DNA of 47,932 nt from a virus. The notes under the pieces were generated by a model. It saw nothing but the letters and a program-made list of their open reading frames with translations, did no database searches and had not been told where the DNA came from. Shown here piece after piece: positions 33,340 to 40,574 of the stretch (position 1 is its first letter; each line of letters begins with the position of its first letter). Position numbers and translations under genes: made by a program. The stretch is taken from positions 1 to 47,932 of IMG/VR virus record IMGVR_UViG_3300037247_000411. One strand, 5' to 3'.

Positions 33340-33783
33340 ATGGCTAAAATAACTGGTAAGGTTGGAACACTTACAGAAACAGTTGAAGGCAAAAAGCAAG
33401 CAGTAGACTACAATCGTAGTGCAAGTGTGGAGTATGCTTTACCGGAAACTGTTAAAGATGCACAAAAGCTGTTCGGTGATGAGGTCTGTATTACGATGAT
33501 ACAGAGAGCTACTGTTACAAGTGCTCGTAATAAGATTAACAGCTTGATTGTTCAGGGTGCTACTGATGATGAGATTGGTAAGCACTTTGAAGGATGGATA
33601 CCACCTCTTGGTAGTGTTGGTCAACGTAAGTCTGCCGCTGAAAAGATGGCTACAAAGCTTAATAAAATGAGTACTTCTGATAGAGAAAATACGCTTAGGG
33701 AACTGCAGGAACTTTTGGAAGCGGAAGGTACTGAGGATGCAAGTGATGTAGAAGATAGTGATGAGGAGCAGGACGACGATTAG
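33340..33783 (+). CDS. Hypothetical protein with acidic tail
   Basis: A 147-residue protein; residues 1-120 are mixed helix (VKDAQKLFGDEVCITMIQRA; VTSARNKINSLIVQGATDDE) and the last 25 are almost all acidic. GGAG precedes ATG 33340. A strong terminator follows. Abundant early DNA-associated proteins can look like this, but I recognise no family. Confidence 0.7.
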   Translation: MAKITGKVGTLTETVEGKKQAVDYNRSASVEYALPETVKDAQKLFGDEVCITMIQRATVTSARNKINSLIVQGATDDEIGKHFEGWIPPLGSVGQRKSAAEKMATKLNKMSTSDRENTLRELQELLEAEGTEDASDVEDSDEEQDDD

Positions 33784-33804
33784 ACTTATCCGGTAAGTAG
33801 TTTG

Positions 33805-33839
33805 GAAGGGCTCTTCAAAATGTTGAGCCCTTCTTTTTT
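33805..33839 (+). terminator. Rho-independent terminator
   Basis: A perfect 9-bp stem, GAAGGGCTC and GAGCCCTTC, with an 11-nt loop followed by six T. It ends the first rightward small-gene transcription unit, 22 nt after the stop codon at 33783. Confidence 0.92.
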
Positions 33840-33856
33840 ATACCTTTAATGGTATA
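33839..33856. promoter_or_regulatory. Inverted repeat TATACC-TTTAAT-GGTATA
   Basis: Exact 6-bp arms around a 6-nt centre directly after the terminator and 36 bp before the next gene. As a new transcription unit must start here, it may be part of the promoter or operator; the -35 and -10 boxes are not clear. Confidence 0.45.
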
Positions 33857-33891
33857 TTACGCATTTAATAAAGAATAATAAGAAGTATAAT

Positions 33892-34236
33892 ATGAATAAT
33901 AAAATTGATAAGCTTGCATTACTAACGCTTGAGGAAAAGAATGACTACCTAGACTGGGCTATAGAAGAATTTGATTGTATAATGCCTAGTAAGTATATAT
34001 GCCTTGAACTTAGTTCTTGGATTACTTTGAAAAGCAAAGGAAGGTTTTCTAGTGATATCTTTGAGGACTTAGTTTTGTTTCCAGAGCTATATAAACTTGT
34101 TAAAAAGGAAGTTATTACAAGCGGTAGTCACTTTGAAGAAAGTGGTGAGGGTGTAGACATGGGCGTTATTAGGCTTAAAGATAATAAGTATAGAAGAGAT
34201 TTACTTATACAACTAAAGAAAGATATTAATAAATGA
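33892..34236 (+). CDS. Hypothetical protein
   Basis: A 114-residue protein (MNNKIDKLALLTLEEKNDYL), helical and acidic at first. The ribosome site is AAGAAG. It shares 4 nt with the next gene. First gene of a new unit after the terminator. Unknown role. Confidence 0.65.
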   Translation: MNNKIDKLALLTLEEKNDYLDWAIEEFDCIMPSKYICLELSSWITLKSKGRFSSDIFEDLVLFPELYKLVKKEVITSGSHFEESGEGVDMGVIRLKDNKYRRDLLIQLKKDINK

Positions 34237-34430
34237 TACAGTTTTTAGCTATGGCTAAGCACAACTTAGGTTCATCAAGTGTATGGTTTGCTATAGATAA
34301 TTATATATATGAGTATCATGCGGATAGCTGTCATGTAGATAAATGTGAAAAGCTATCGAGACATTCAATTAAAAGAGCTCTTAATTATATAAAGAAGCAC
34401 TCAGTCAAAACTATAAAGAGTATGAGATAA
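34233..34430 (+). CDS. Small hypothetical protein
   Basis: A 65-residue protein (MIQFLAMAKHNLGSSSVWFA) with two Cys near the middle and a basic end. ATG overlaps the upstream TGA. Unknown role. Confidence 0.6.
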   Translation: MIQFLAMAKHNLGSSSVWFAIDNYIYEYHADSCHVDKCEKLSRHSIKRALNYIKKHSVKTIKSMR

Positions 34431-34439
34431 AGGATTAAT

Positions 34440-34667
34440 ATGAGACTTACAGCATATCGTAAATTAATAGACTCGGCGAATGAGCTACCAACTAAGATTG
34501 AGGGTAGCGAATATTTTAAAACATCACTGCAGATGACTTTATTTAGTCACGACCCAAGAAGAGTAGCTATAAGCGCAGTATTAAAGATGGCAAGAAAAGA
34601 TACTGATGAACTCTTTCATTGTGAGTTTATTAGGTTATATAAATATAGTAGGAAAAATGATAAATAA
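34440..34667 (+). CDS. Small basic hypothetical protein
   Basis: A 75-residue protein (MRLTAYRKLIDSANELPTKI), helical and basic, with an AAAGGAT site before ATG 34440. It overlaps the next gene by 11 nt. Unknown role. Confidence 0.6.
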   Translation: MRLTAYRKLIDSANELPTKIEGSEYFKTSLQMTLFSHDPRRVAISAVLKMARKDTDELFHCEFIRLYKYSRKNDK

Positions 34668-34995
34668 AAAAGTTTATGTAATAAACAAAGGTGGGCATGA
34701 TTATAGCGATGCCAGAAGATTTGGTAGACTTGTGTACCTGAGTGAAGGTATAATGAATAGATATAGCGTTGGTAGGATGTACAGGGAGTTTTCTGCTATC
34801 CTAAAGGATAGTAATAAAGATGATTATATTCTTGTTAGCGGTCTTAACATTATGAACCATATAGCAGGAGCTATCTTTGGCAGACTTCATGGCAGACTAA
34901 ACATCTTACTGTACCGGAAAAATACTTATGTAGAAAGGAGAATCATTATTGATGAACTCCTAAATAATAAAGAAGAAGAGGATAGTAATGAGTGA
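34657..34995 (+). CDS. Hypothetical protein, nucleotide-hydrolase-like pattern
   Basis: A 112-residue protein from ATG 34657 (MINKKVYVINKGGHDYSDAR). Strand-helix alternation with YILVSGLNIMNHIAGAIFGR resembles a small Rossmann-like fold seen in many phage proteins. An in-frame start at 34606 would overlap the previous gene by 62 nt. The AGGA site lies 5 nt before ATG 34657. Unknown role. Confidence 0.6.
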   Translation: MINKKVYVINKGGHDYSDARRFGRLVYLSEGIMNRYSVGRMYREFSAILKDSNKDDYILVSGLNIMNHIAGAIFGRLHGRLNILLYRKNTYVERRIIIDELLNNKEEEDSNE

Positions 34996-35431
34996 TAATG
35001 AACAGTCAATCTTAGAGAAAGGTCAACGTGCCTTTCTTAAAAAACAAGAAGAAGATAAGGATAAACAAGCCGTAGTAAATGATAGAGTCTTTGAGAAAAT
35101 GCTAAAGCTTGCCAACGAAAGGTTTGGTGAGGAGTTTTCTTGGACACAATCAAAGGCAGGAAAGTATTATATAATAGTCAATATTGAAACAGGGATTACT
35201 CTTGGAAGTTTATTAACTGATTTTAGTAGCTTGGTTTATGTCAAGAAATGTAAAGATTGTGGGGAGTATGTAGGCTCAGTAGATGTATATCTTCATAGTA
35301 TACCATCAGTTAAAGATGGTACTATAAAGTTCTATCATAATTGTAGAACAGACCCATGTAGCCCAGACCAAGCGCTTACGTCAAAATTAGAAGACTTTGT
35401 AATAGCTATCATTGAAGACCACCAGCACTAA
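34988..35431 (+). CDS. Hypothetical Cys-rich protein
   Basis: A 147-residue protein. The N-terminal third is charged helix. The rest is beta-rich with KKCKDCGEYV, then HNCRTDPC, that could form a four-Cys zinc site. It touches the exonuclease gene with no gap, so it could act with it. Family not recognised. Confidence 0.65.
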   Translation: MSDNEQSILEKGQRAFLKKQEEDKDKQAVVNDRVFEKMLKLANERFGEEFSWTQSKAGKYYIIVNIETGITLGSLLTDFSSLVYVKKCKDCGEYVGSVDVYLHSIPSVKDGTIKFYHNCRTDPCSPDQALTSKLEDFVIAIIEDHQH

Positions 35432-36028
35432 ATGAAGTATCTTTTCTTCGATACCGAAACTACAGGACTTCCTAAGAAGTGGAACGCTCAAGCCTCTGAT
35501 GTAGACAACTGGCCTAGACTAGTACAAATAGCTTGGACTTTTCAAGACTATGATAATTACATACTTAAGAAAGGAACAGATTGTGAGAGTTTTATAATAA
35601 AACCTGATGGCTTTGAGATACCGGTGGAAGCCTCTGAGATACATGGCATAACACAAGAGAGAGCTATGGATGAGGGAGTACCTATCTTAAATATACTAGA
35701 GAGGTTTCTTATATTAAACAAGAGGGCTAGTAGATTTGTAGGACATAATATAAACTTTGATGTTAGTATAGTCGGTGCTGAAATGTTTAGGGCTGACCTG
35801 AATGGAAGGTTTATATTCCTTAAGCAAATATGCACTATGAAAACTTCCACTAACTATTGTAGACTTCCGGGGAAGTATGGATATAAGTTTCCAACGCTTG
35901 GAGAACTATATCTTAAGCTGTTTAAAAAAGAATTGAAAGATGCTCATGATGCTTTGGTAGATATTAATGCTACTGCCAAGTGTTTTTGGGAATTAAAGGA
36001 GCTTGGTGTTATAGTATCAGAGAGCTGA
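35432..36028 (+). CDS. DnaQ-type 3'-5' exonuclease
   Basis: A 198-residue DEDD-family nuclease. Exo I is FDTETTG (Asp7, Glu9), Exo II is HNINFD at 105-110 and Exo III is HDALVD at 172-177, the DEDDh form. The length equals a stand-alone epsilon-like domain. Because the polymerase has its own exonuclease domain, this one may degrade host DNA, trim recombination ends or process RNA. It starts directly at the upstream stop. A structured RNA candidate follows. Confidence 0.85.
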   Translation: MKYLFFDTETTGLPKKWNAQASDVDNWPRLVQIAWTFQDYDNYILKKGTDCESFIIKPDGFEIPVEASEIHGITQERAMDEGVPILNILERFLILNKRASRFVGHNINFDVSIVGAEMFRADLNGRFIFLKQICTMKTSTNYCRLPGKYGYKFPTLGELYLKLFKKELKDAHDALVDINATAKCFWELKELGVIVSES

Positions 36029-36031
36029 AAG

Positions 36032-36127
36032 CTTGGGGAGGATTACTTGCTATAGGACTACCAGTCTAGAGATATAGTGATTGGGTTTTTGACTTGGTAA
36101 TGGTCATGCCTATAGTACCTCCCTGAG
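36032..36127 (+). ncRNA. Structured RNA / 5' leader element, about 96 nt
   Basis: The ends form a 10-bp stem (36032-36041 with 36118-36127, including wobbles; core GGGAGG/CCTCCC), then a second 7-bp stem CTATAGG/CCTATAG (36050-36056, 36109-36115), and inside ACTACCAGTC can pair with GACTTGGTA. Nothing is coded in this gap of 128 bp. It lies 30 nt before ATG 36157, so it could be a leader switch or a separate small RNA. I recognise no known riboswitch. Not a tRNA: no T-loop. Confidence 0.55.
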
Positions 36128-36156
36128 AACTGTTAATAATAAGAAAAGGAAATAAA

Positions 36157-36786
36157 ATGGAAGATGAAAAGAAAAAGGATATAGATGAAACCATAGCGGA
36201 GAAAAATGCTGAAGAAAAAAAGGATGAGGCGAAACGTGGTGGTGCTGTAAATAGACCACACTCGGAGGAAAAGAAAGGTGAGTCTATTGAGAGCATAACT
36301 AAAGATGTTCCTCCAAATAAGGAGAAGGTAAACTTGCTTGACAAGGCTAAGAATATACTTAAACGCAAGCCTACCGCAACTACATCGGAGAAAGGTACTG
36401 ATAGTGAAAGAGTTCCTGAAAAGCAGAACACAGAATCTGAAGCGGTTAAGCAGTCTAAGGTTCGTAACAAAGATGGGGCTGTTAGAGAGCATGCCTTTGA
36501 TGATGATGGACTTTGTGTAAGATGTGGTGTTAGTAAGGAGTCAGCGACTACCCATTGTTTTGGCAAACCACTACCCAGAGCAACCGCTGAGAAAGTCAAA
36601 GAAGGTCTTGTTGACTATCACAATGGGGTATGGAAAATGAGAAAGCCTAAGGATGAAGATGCTGGTGAAGAAGAGTTTGAGCCAGATGAGGAAGAGAACT
36701 TTAAGGAAGATGCAGATGAGGGTGATAGAGATGGTGAAGACAAGGAAGATACTGATACTGACGAAGAAGAAGAAAAACAAGATTAA
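36157..36786 (+). CDS. Highly charged protein with small zinc knuckle
   Basis: A 209-residue, low-complexity Lys/Glu-rich protein. Only residues about 115-150 look folded: DGLCVRCGVSKESATTHCFG (CxxC, then HC), a small zinc knuckle seen in many phage proteins. The last 45 residues are nearly all acidic. The AGGAAATAAA leader carries the structured RNA element. A DNA-mimic or nucleoprotein role is possible, but not shown. Confidence 0.65.
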   Translation: MEDEKKKDIDETIAEKNAEEKKDEAKRGGAVNRPHSEEKKGESIESITKDVPPNKEKVNLLDKAKNILKRKPTATTSEKGTDSERVPEKQNTESEAVKQSKVRNKDGAVREHAFDDDGLCVRCGVSKESATTHCFGKPLPRATAEKVKEGLVDYHNGVWKMRKPKDEDAGEEEFEPDEEENFKEDADEGDRDGEDKEDTDTDEEEEKQD

Positions 36787-36797
36787 ATAAGTAACGT

Positions 36798-36917
36798 AGA
36801 ACAGTTGCACTAATTGGTAAAGTGCAGTATGGCTCTCATAACATACATACTCCCACGAACCGTAGTCGTAGTAAGTTGAAATGCTAGAGGTTGGAGGTTC
36901 GAATCCTCCCTGTTCTA
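36798..36917 (+). tRNA. tRNA-like gene, CAT anticodon, with insertions
   Basis: Acceptor AGAACAG (36798-36804) pairs with CTGTTCT (36910-36916), discriminator A; D-arm GCAC/GTGC with a GG-containing loop; one base; anticodon stem GTATG/CATAC; V-loop AGGTT; T-arm GGAGG-TTCGAAT-CCTCC. These parts would form a normal 76-nt tRNA with loop CTCATAA (CAT, Met-type). But the anticodon loop has three extra bases and 41 nt separate the anticodon stem from the V-loop, giving 120 nt. No CCA is encoded. It may be an intron-bearing tRNA, a tRNA with a giant variable arm or a tRNA mimic. Confidence 0.6.
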
Positions 36918-36920
36918 CTG

Positions 36921-37119
36921 CTGTAGTGGTATCCCCTATCGGAAACATTGGAGTTTCCTAAAAAGGGAGAGTGGTGGACAATCATCTCACTGTGTAGAGA
37001 TAACAAATCCATAGCCATTATAAACCTTGAAGTTTCTAGATTAAAAAGAAACTTTGAGGGTTATGCACAGTTAGTGGAGTACGGTAGAGCTGACTTAGTA
37101 ATATCGTGTGCCACTACAG
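36921..37119 (+). ncRNA. Structured non-coding RNA, about 199 nt
   Basis: A perfect 9-bp terminal stem, CTGTAGTGG (36921-36929) with CCACTACAG (37111-37119), closes a region without a gene. Inside are GGAAAC/GTTTCC (36941-36958), ATCTC/GAGAT (36984-37001) and a strong hairpin AAGTTTCT/AGAAACTT extended by AACC/GGTT (37023-37062), and a weaker CAGTT/AGCTG. It starts 3 nt after the tRNA-like gene and may be co-transcribed with it. I cannot match it to a known family (not tmRNA, 6S or RNase P by eye). Confidence 0.65.
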
Positions 37120-37148
37120 TATAGACGATAATAATAAGGAAAATAATA

Positions 37149-37346
37149 ATGGAAGATGTAAGGGAAAGAAAACGAAGGGCTCAAAAGATGAATTTTGATA
37201 AGTTTAAGTTAAGTGGGACAAGATTTACCTTTGCAAGTATATCTGATAACAGGGACTTGCCCTCAGTGTTAAGAGATAAAGCTGAGAAAATAGTTGCTGA
37301 GATAGTAATAATGCTAGAGCTGTTTCCTAAACATCTACCAAGATAA
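37149..37346 (+). CDS. Small hypothetical protein
   Basis: A 65-residue protein (MEDVRERKRRAQKMNFDKFK), basic at the start and helical at the end. AAGGAAAATAAT precedes ATG 37149. Unknown role; it follows the RNA cluster and opens the recombination-replication segment. Confidence 0.65.
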   Translation: MEDVRERKRRAQKMNFDKFKLSGTRFTFASISDNRDLPSVLRDKAEKIVAEIVIMLELFPKHLPR

Positions 37347-37357
37347 GGAGAATAATA

Positions 37358-37663
37358 ATGAGTAAAAAAGATGGGCTTGTTGATATGAGAGCCATTATAA
37401 GAGAGTCTGAAAGAGTCAGACAACTGTTTCCAAACATGCTGTCGCATAATAATATTGGTAAGGGCATAGGTTTCTACTCAAACGGAGACCGTTCATACCA
37501 GACTATTGTTGCACTTAATAAGACTGGTGGTGAGATAGCAAAAATTACTTTCAATGTTAATGGTGCTACTAGCATTTCTGTTAATGCAAAATACCTAAGT
37601 CCACGAAGTCTTGGTAGTATGGTAAGTCGCTTGAAAAAGATTACCGGAGAGGAAGCGGTATGA
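37358..37663 (+). CDS. Hypothetical protein
   Basis: A 101-residue protein (MSKKDGLVDMRAIIRESERV). The pattern ATSISVNAKYLSPRSLGSMV suggests a small beta-alpha fold. AAGGAG precedes ATG 37358; its TGA overlaps the nuclease gene's ATG. Possibly works with that nuclease. Not recognised. Confidence 0.65.
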   Translation: MSKKDGLVDMRAIIRESERVRQLFPNMLSHNNIGKGIGFYSNGDRSYQTIVALNKTGGEIAKITFNVNGATSISVNAKYLSPRSLGSMVSRLKKITGEEAV

Positions 37664-38622
37664 GAGCAACTGAAATAATAGAAAAGCATAAAACACATGA
37701 CATCCTTGACAGTAGTAAAATACAATGCTATATGGACTGTCCTCGTAAGTTCTTCTACAAATATGTTCTTGGTTGGACTATAGATAAACCTAACATACAC
37801 CTCGTTTTTGGTGAGGCTTGGCATAGAATGATGGAACATATGCTTCTTACTAAACTTGATAAGGGGTATGATGAAAAGGAAGTTGTTAATGCTGTGAAGA
37901 AATTTATGGCTTACTATAGAGATAGCTTTGGTACTGAGTATGATGATACGTTTGCACCTAAGAATCCTGAAGGAGCTATGCTCGCTATTGTAGATTACGT
38001 AGAGGCTTATAAAAGAGATACCTTTGTAGTATTACATACTGAGGTACATGGCTATATACCAATATCAACTAATAGACAACTTGCTGTTAGACTTGATAGC
38101 ATCGTGGAGAGTGAAGCCGGTGTAAGTAGTGTTGAGCATAAAACATCCAAGTATCAGACAAAGATATGGGGAGAGCAGTGGCAATTATCTGTACAAATAG
38201 GTGCGTATAATCATGCGCTCTACTGTAACTTTGAAGAAGAAAGGGTACAAGGTGTAACAGTTAGCGGTACATTCTTTAAGAAAAGTGGTAGCACTTTTGA
38301 GAGGGTGCAAGTAAAAAGGTCTCCAAGAAGTATGGTAGCTTGGTTTGATATGGTAAACGATTGGTATGACTCTATCATAACTGATATGGAGCTTTTGCTT
38401 AGTAGCAACGATAGTGATGCAACGCTAAATGCGTTCAGAATGAACCCACAGTCTTGTAATAACTTTATGAGGATGTGTATGTACCATGACTTCTGTAATG
38501 CTTGGTCTAATCCGCTACAGAGATGCCACAAATGTCCTCCAGGATTTATAGTAGAAAGATGGAATCCTGCCGATGTTAGCGGAGGTGCTACTGAACTTGT
38601 TGATGGTAAGATTGTGAAATGA
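37660..38622 (+). CDS. PD-(D/E)XK nuclease, Cas4/RecB-like
   Basis: A 320-residue recombination-type exonuclease. It opens with SKIQCYMDCPRKFFYKY (the Cas4/RecB CPRKF signature, Cys27), catalytic Asp146 in RLDSIV, Glu159-His-Lys161 in VEHKTSK and the QIGAY motif near 179. Four Cys near the C-terminus (CNNFMRMCMYHDFC and CHKC) could hold a 4Fe-4S cluster together with Cys27, as in Cas4 and AddB. Likely 5'-3' resection for phage recombination, working with the Sak4-like ATPase and SSB downstream. Overlaps both neighbours by 4 nt. Confidence 0.8.
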   Translation: MRATEIIEKHKTHDILDSSKIQCYMDCPRKFFYKYVLGWTIDKPNIHLVFGEAWHRMMEHMLLTKLDKGYDEKEVVNAVKKFMAYYRDSFGTEYDDTFAPKNPEGAMLAIVDYVEAYKRDTFVVLHTEVHGYIPISTNRQLAVRLDSIVESEAGVSSVEHKTSKYQTKIWGEQWQLSVQIGAYNHALYCNFEEERVQGVTVSGTFFKKSGSTFERVQVKRSPRSMVAWFDMVNDWYDSIITDMELLLSSNDSDATLNAFRMNPQSCNNFMRMCMYHDFCNAWSNPLQRCHKCPPGFIVERWNPADVSGGATELVDGKIVK

Positions 38623-38873
38623 AAGTATCATTAGAAGACCTTGAAAGACTTAAAAGATTGGACAAGAAAATAGAAGAGATGTTTGATGAAAAAGGAATCT
38701 TTAAGATTACTGCTACTAATACCTTTAGTAATGTTTTAGATGTAGGTCAGGAGTTACTTTGGTTATCAAGCCTACTCTATAAACTCCTTAGTGATATTAC
38801 ACAGAAGTATGAGAACAGTGTAGAAAGGACAATCAAGATTCTTGATAGAATAAATAGTAGATTGAAAAAATAA
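38619..38873 (+). CDS. Small helical hypothetical protein
   Basis: An 84-residue, nearly all-helical protein (MKVSLEDLERLKRLDKKIEE). ATG overlaps the nuclease stop by 4 nt. It could be a coiled-coil partner of the nuclease. Palindromic element 7 follows. Confidence 0.65.
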   Translation: MKVSLEDLERLKRLDKKIEEMFDEKGIFKITATNTFSNVLDVGQELLWLSSLLYKLLSDITQKYENSVERTIKILDRINSRLKK

Positions 38874-38879
38874 CTGATT

Positions 38880-38912
38880 AGTCTGGTTGTACGAAATTCG
38901 TACAACTAGGCT
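38880..38912. repeat. 33-bp palindromic element, copy 7 (perfect core)
   Basis: GTTGTACGAA, A, TTCGTACAAC is a perfect inverted core; AGTCT and AGGCT form the outer arms, extended by TT and AA further out. It begins 7 nt after a stop codon and ends 24 nt before ATG 38937. Confidence 0.85.
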
Positions 38913-38936
38913 AACCATTAATAATAAGGAGCTGTT

Positions 38937-39152
38937 ATGTTAGATGAGAGACAGATGAAATTGGTAAAAATATTGAAGGAAGACCGTGTTCCTGCTATAC
39001 CGCCTGATGACTATAAAGGTAGTGTTGCTGATTGGCACTATGCCTTACATGAGTCAGGTATATGGGATGGGGAAGACCCCTCAGAGATTTGTGATATTGT
39101 AATTAGCGGAGCAGACTATAATATACTATTACGCATATGCGAAGATTATTAA
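38937..39152 (+). CDS. Small hypothetical protein
   Basis: A 71-residue acidic protein (MLDERQMKLVKILKEDRVPA) with a Trp-rich middle. AAGGAG precedes ATG 38937. First gene after palindromic element 7. Unknown role. Confidence 0.65.
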   Translation: MLDERQMKLVKILKEDRVPAIPPDDYKGSVADWHYALHESGIWDGEDPSEICDIVISGADYNILLRICEDY

Positions 39153-39301
39153 TAAAGTTACTTAAGAGGTTGTTTATTAAAGAAAAACAACAGGTAAAAA
39201 TAAATAACAATTCTAGACCTTTTGATGAAGATGAGTGGAAAGATGCAAGAGACTTTGCTATGTATGGGGAAGCTCACTATTCTTGTGGAGACAAGGATTA
39301 A
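39137..39301 (+). CDS. Very small hypothetical protein
   Basis: A 54-residue reading frame (MRRLLIKLLKRLFIKEKQQV) from ATG 39137 to TAA 39301, overlapping the previous gene by 16 nt. The N-terminus is an amphipathic basic helix, the rest acidic. No clear ribosome site; it would rely on coupling. Without it, a 170-bp gap would remain in an otherwise packed arm. Confidence 0.45.
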   Translation: MRRLLIKLLKRLFIKEKQQVKINNNSRPFDEDEWKDARDFAMYGEAHYSCGDKD

Positions 39302-39321
39302 TAAAATAAAGGAATAATAAA

Positions 39322-40131
39322 ATGGAAGGAAATATAACCAGTAACAAGAAAGCTGAGGAGATACGTTCCCTTTATATGAAACAGAGTAGTGGAGACAACT
39401 TCACCGCTTTGGTAATGTCAGAATTTGGCATGGGTAAGACCTCTCTCATATGTACAGGGCGTAAGCCTATCCTCATTGATAGCTTTGACCCACGAGGAAC
39501 AGTTGTTGTTGAAACCCTATACCCTGACCTCATAGAAAAGGGCGACATCCTGATAAGAACTTTTTGGAATGAGAGTAGCAAAGCACCAACGGAATACCTA
39601 AGGTGGGAACGTCAGTGGATGGATGATATTAATAGCAACTTCCTAAACCTGTTTGGAACGTATGCTATAGACAGTGCAACTACCTTCATTGATGCTCTGT
39701 CCTATATAACTGCGAAAAAGCAAGATAGGAAAAGAGGACAACTAGCAATATCAGACTACATTCCGATATACAATACCCTAAAGGATATAATAAAGCAGAC
39801 GAGTAGTCAAGCATGTGATTTCATTCTGACAGCACATCTTGTTATGACTCAGGATGAACTAACCGGTGTGGTTCGGGCGGAGATGGATACCTATAACAAA
39901 TTGAAGAGTCAGATACCCCTGTTGTTTACAGAAAAATATGTACTCCTAACAAAGAAAACGAGTAGTGGTCTTGACTATCAACTTTTGACTCAAGACCAAG
40001 CTCGTTATAGAGCAAGTACACAACTAGGAGCTGGAGGTAAGCTCGACCCAATAGAAACACCTGACATTAAACATATTCTTAAAAAAGTTGGAAGAAGTAC
40101 TGAAGACAAGCCATCACTGTTCTCTAAGTAG
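39322..40131 (+). CDS. Sak4-like RecA-fold recombination ATPase
   Basis: A 269-residue ATPase of the phage AAA_24/Sak4 type. Walker A is SEFGMGKTS at residues 33-41; TYAIDSATTF near 110-120 is the Walker B strand; FILTAHL near 165 fits the sensor strand. Sak4 proteins anneal or pair single-stranded DNA and are shorter than RecA, matching this length. The next gene is an SSB-like protein, its usual partner, and a Cas4-like nuclease lies upstream, so the three form a recombination module. Confidence 0.75.
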   Translation: MEGNITSNKKAEEIRSLYMKQSSGDNFTALVMSEFGMGKTSLICTGRKPILIDSFDPRGTVVVETLYPDLIEKGDILIRTFWNESSKAPTEYLRWERQWMDDINSNFLNLFGTYAIDSATTFIDALSYITAKKQDRKRGQLAISDYIPIYNTLKDIIKQTSSQACDFILTAHLVMTQDELTGVVRAEMDTYNKLKSQIPLLFTEKYVLLTKKTSSGLDYQLLTQDQARYRASTQLGAGGKLDPIETPDIKHILKKVGRSTEDKPSLFSK

Positions 40132-40176
40132 AGAAAGAATGGCACGAATAATAAACAAAATCAAAGGAGAGATATT

Positions 40177-40569
40177 ATGGGTTTACTAGACCTACATCTC
40201 GATAAAGTACCTGACCAAAAGCCTGTTACAGGTGGTGAGGAATATAAACTAACCATAAAAACTTGTGAACAAAAGGATAGTAGCGGTGGAAAACCTATGT
40301 TAGCTATAATGTTCACAATCAATGACCATCCTGACGCACCGCCGGTGTTTCAGAACTTTATGCTTCCTGAAAAGGAAGATGATAAAGCCATTAAGTTCAT
40401 GAAGCTTCGTAGAATTAAGGACTTAGTAATAGCTCTAGGTAGAGACCCTGCCGAGGCTATTCAACTTGATGACCTACCTGGTGAGGGCTTGTGGGCTATC
40501 CTTAAAGAAGATAGTGATGCTACTTATGGTGATAGGAATATTATTGGTAAGTTTATAAACCAAGCATAA
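40177..40569 (+). CDS. SSB-like protein (DUF669 type)
   Basis: A 130-residue protein. The pattern GEEYKLTIKTCEQKDSSGGK, PMLAIMFTINDHPDAPP and GLWAILKEDSDATYGDRNII fits the OB-fold, DUF669-like single-strand binding proteins that accompany Sak4-type recombinases. AAAGGAGAG precedes ATG 40177. It lacks a long acidic tail. The tRNA-like element begins 5 nt after the stop. Confidence 0.65.
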   Translation: MGLLDLHLDKVPDQKPVTGGEEYKLTIKTCEQKDSSGGKPMLAIMFTINDHPDAPPVFQNFMLPEKEDDKAIKFMKLRRIKDLVIALGRDPAEAIQLDDLPGEGLWAILKEDSDATYGDRNIIGKFINQA

Positions 40570-40574
40570 ACGGT

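Noticed and set aside
36066-36599. Leftward frame of 177 codons opposite the charged protein gene
   Set aside because: It is the complement of a Lys/Glu-rich gene (Ser/Phe/Leu-rich shadow) and lies on the strand opposite to the whole arm.
36921-37119. tmRNA or part of one together with the tRNA-like gene
   Set aside because: No tag reading frame ending in the usual Ala-Leu-Ala-Ala type, no CCA end, and the tRNA-like part closes on itself.
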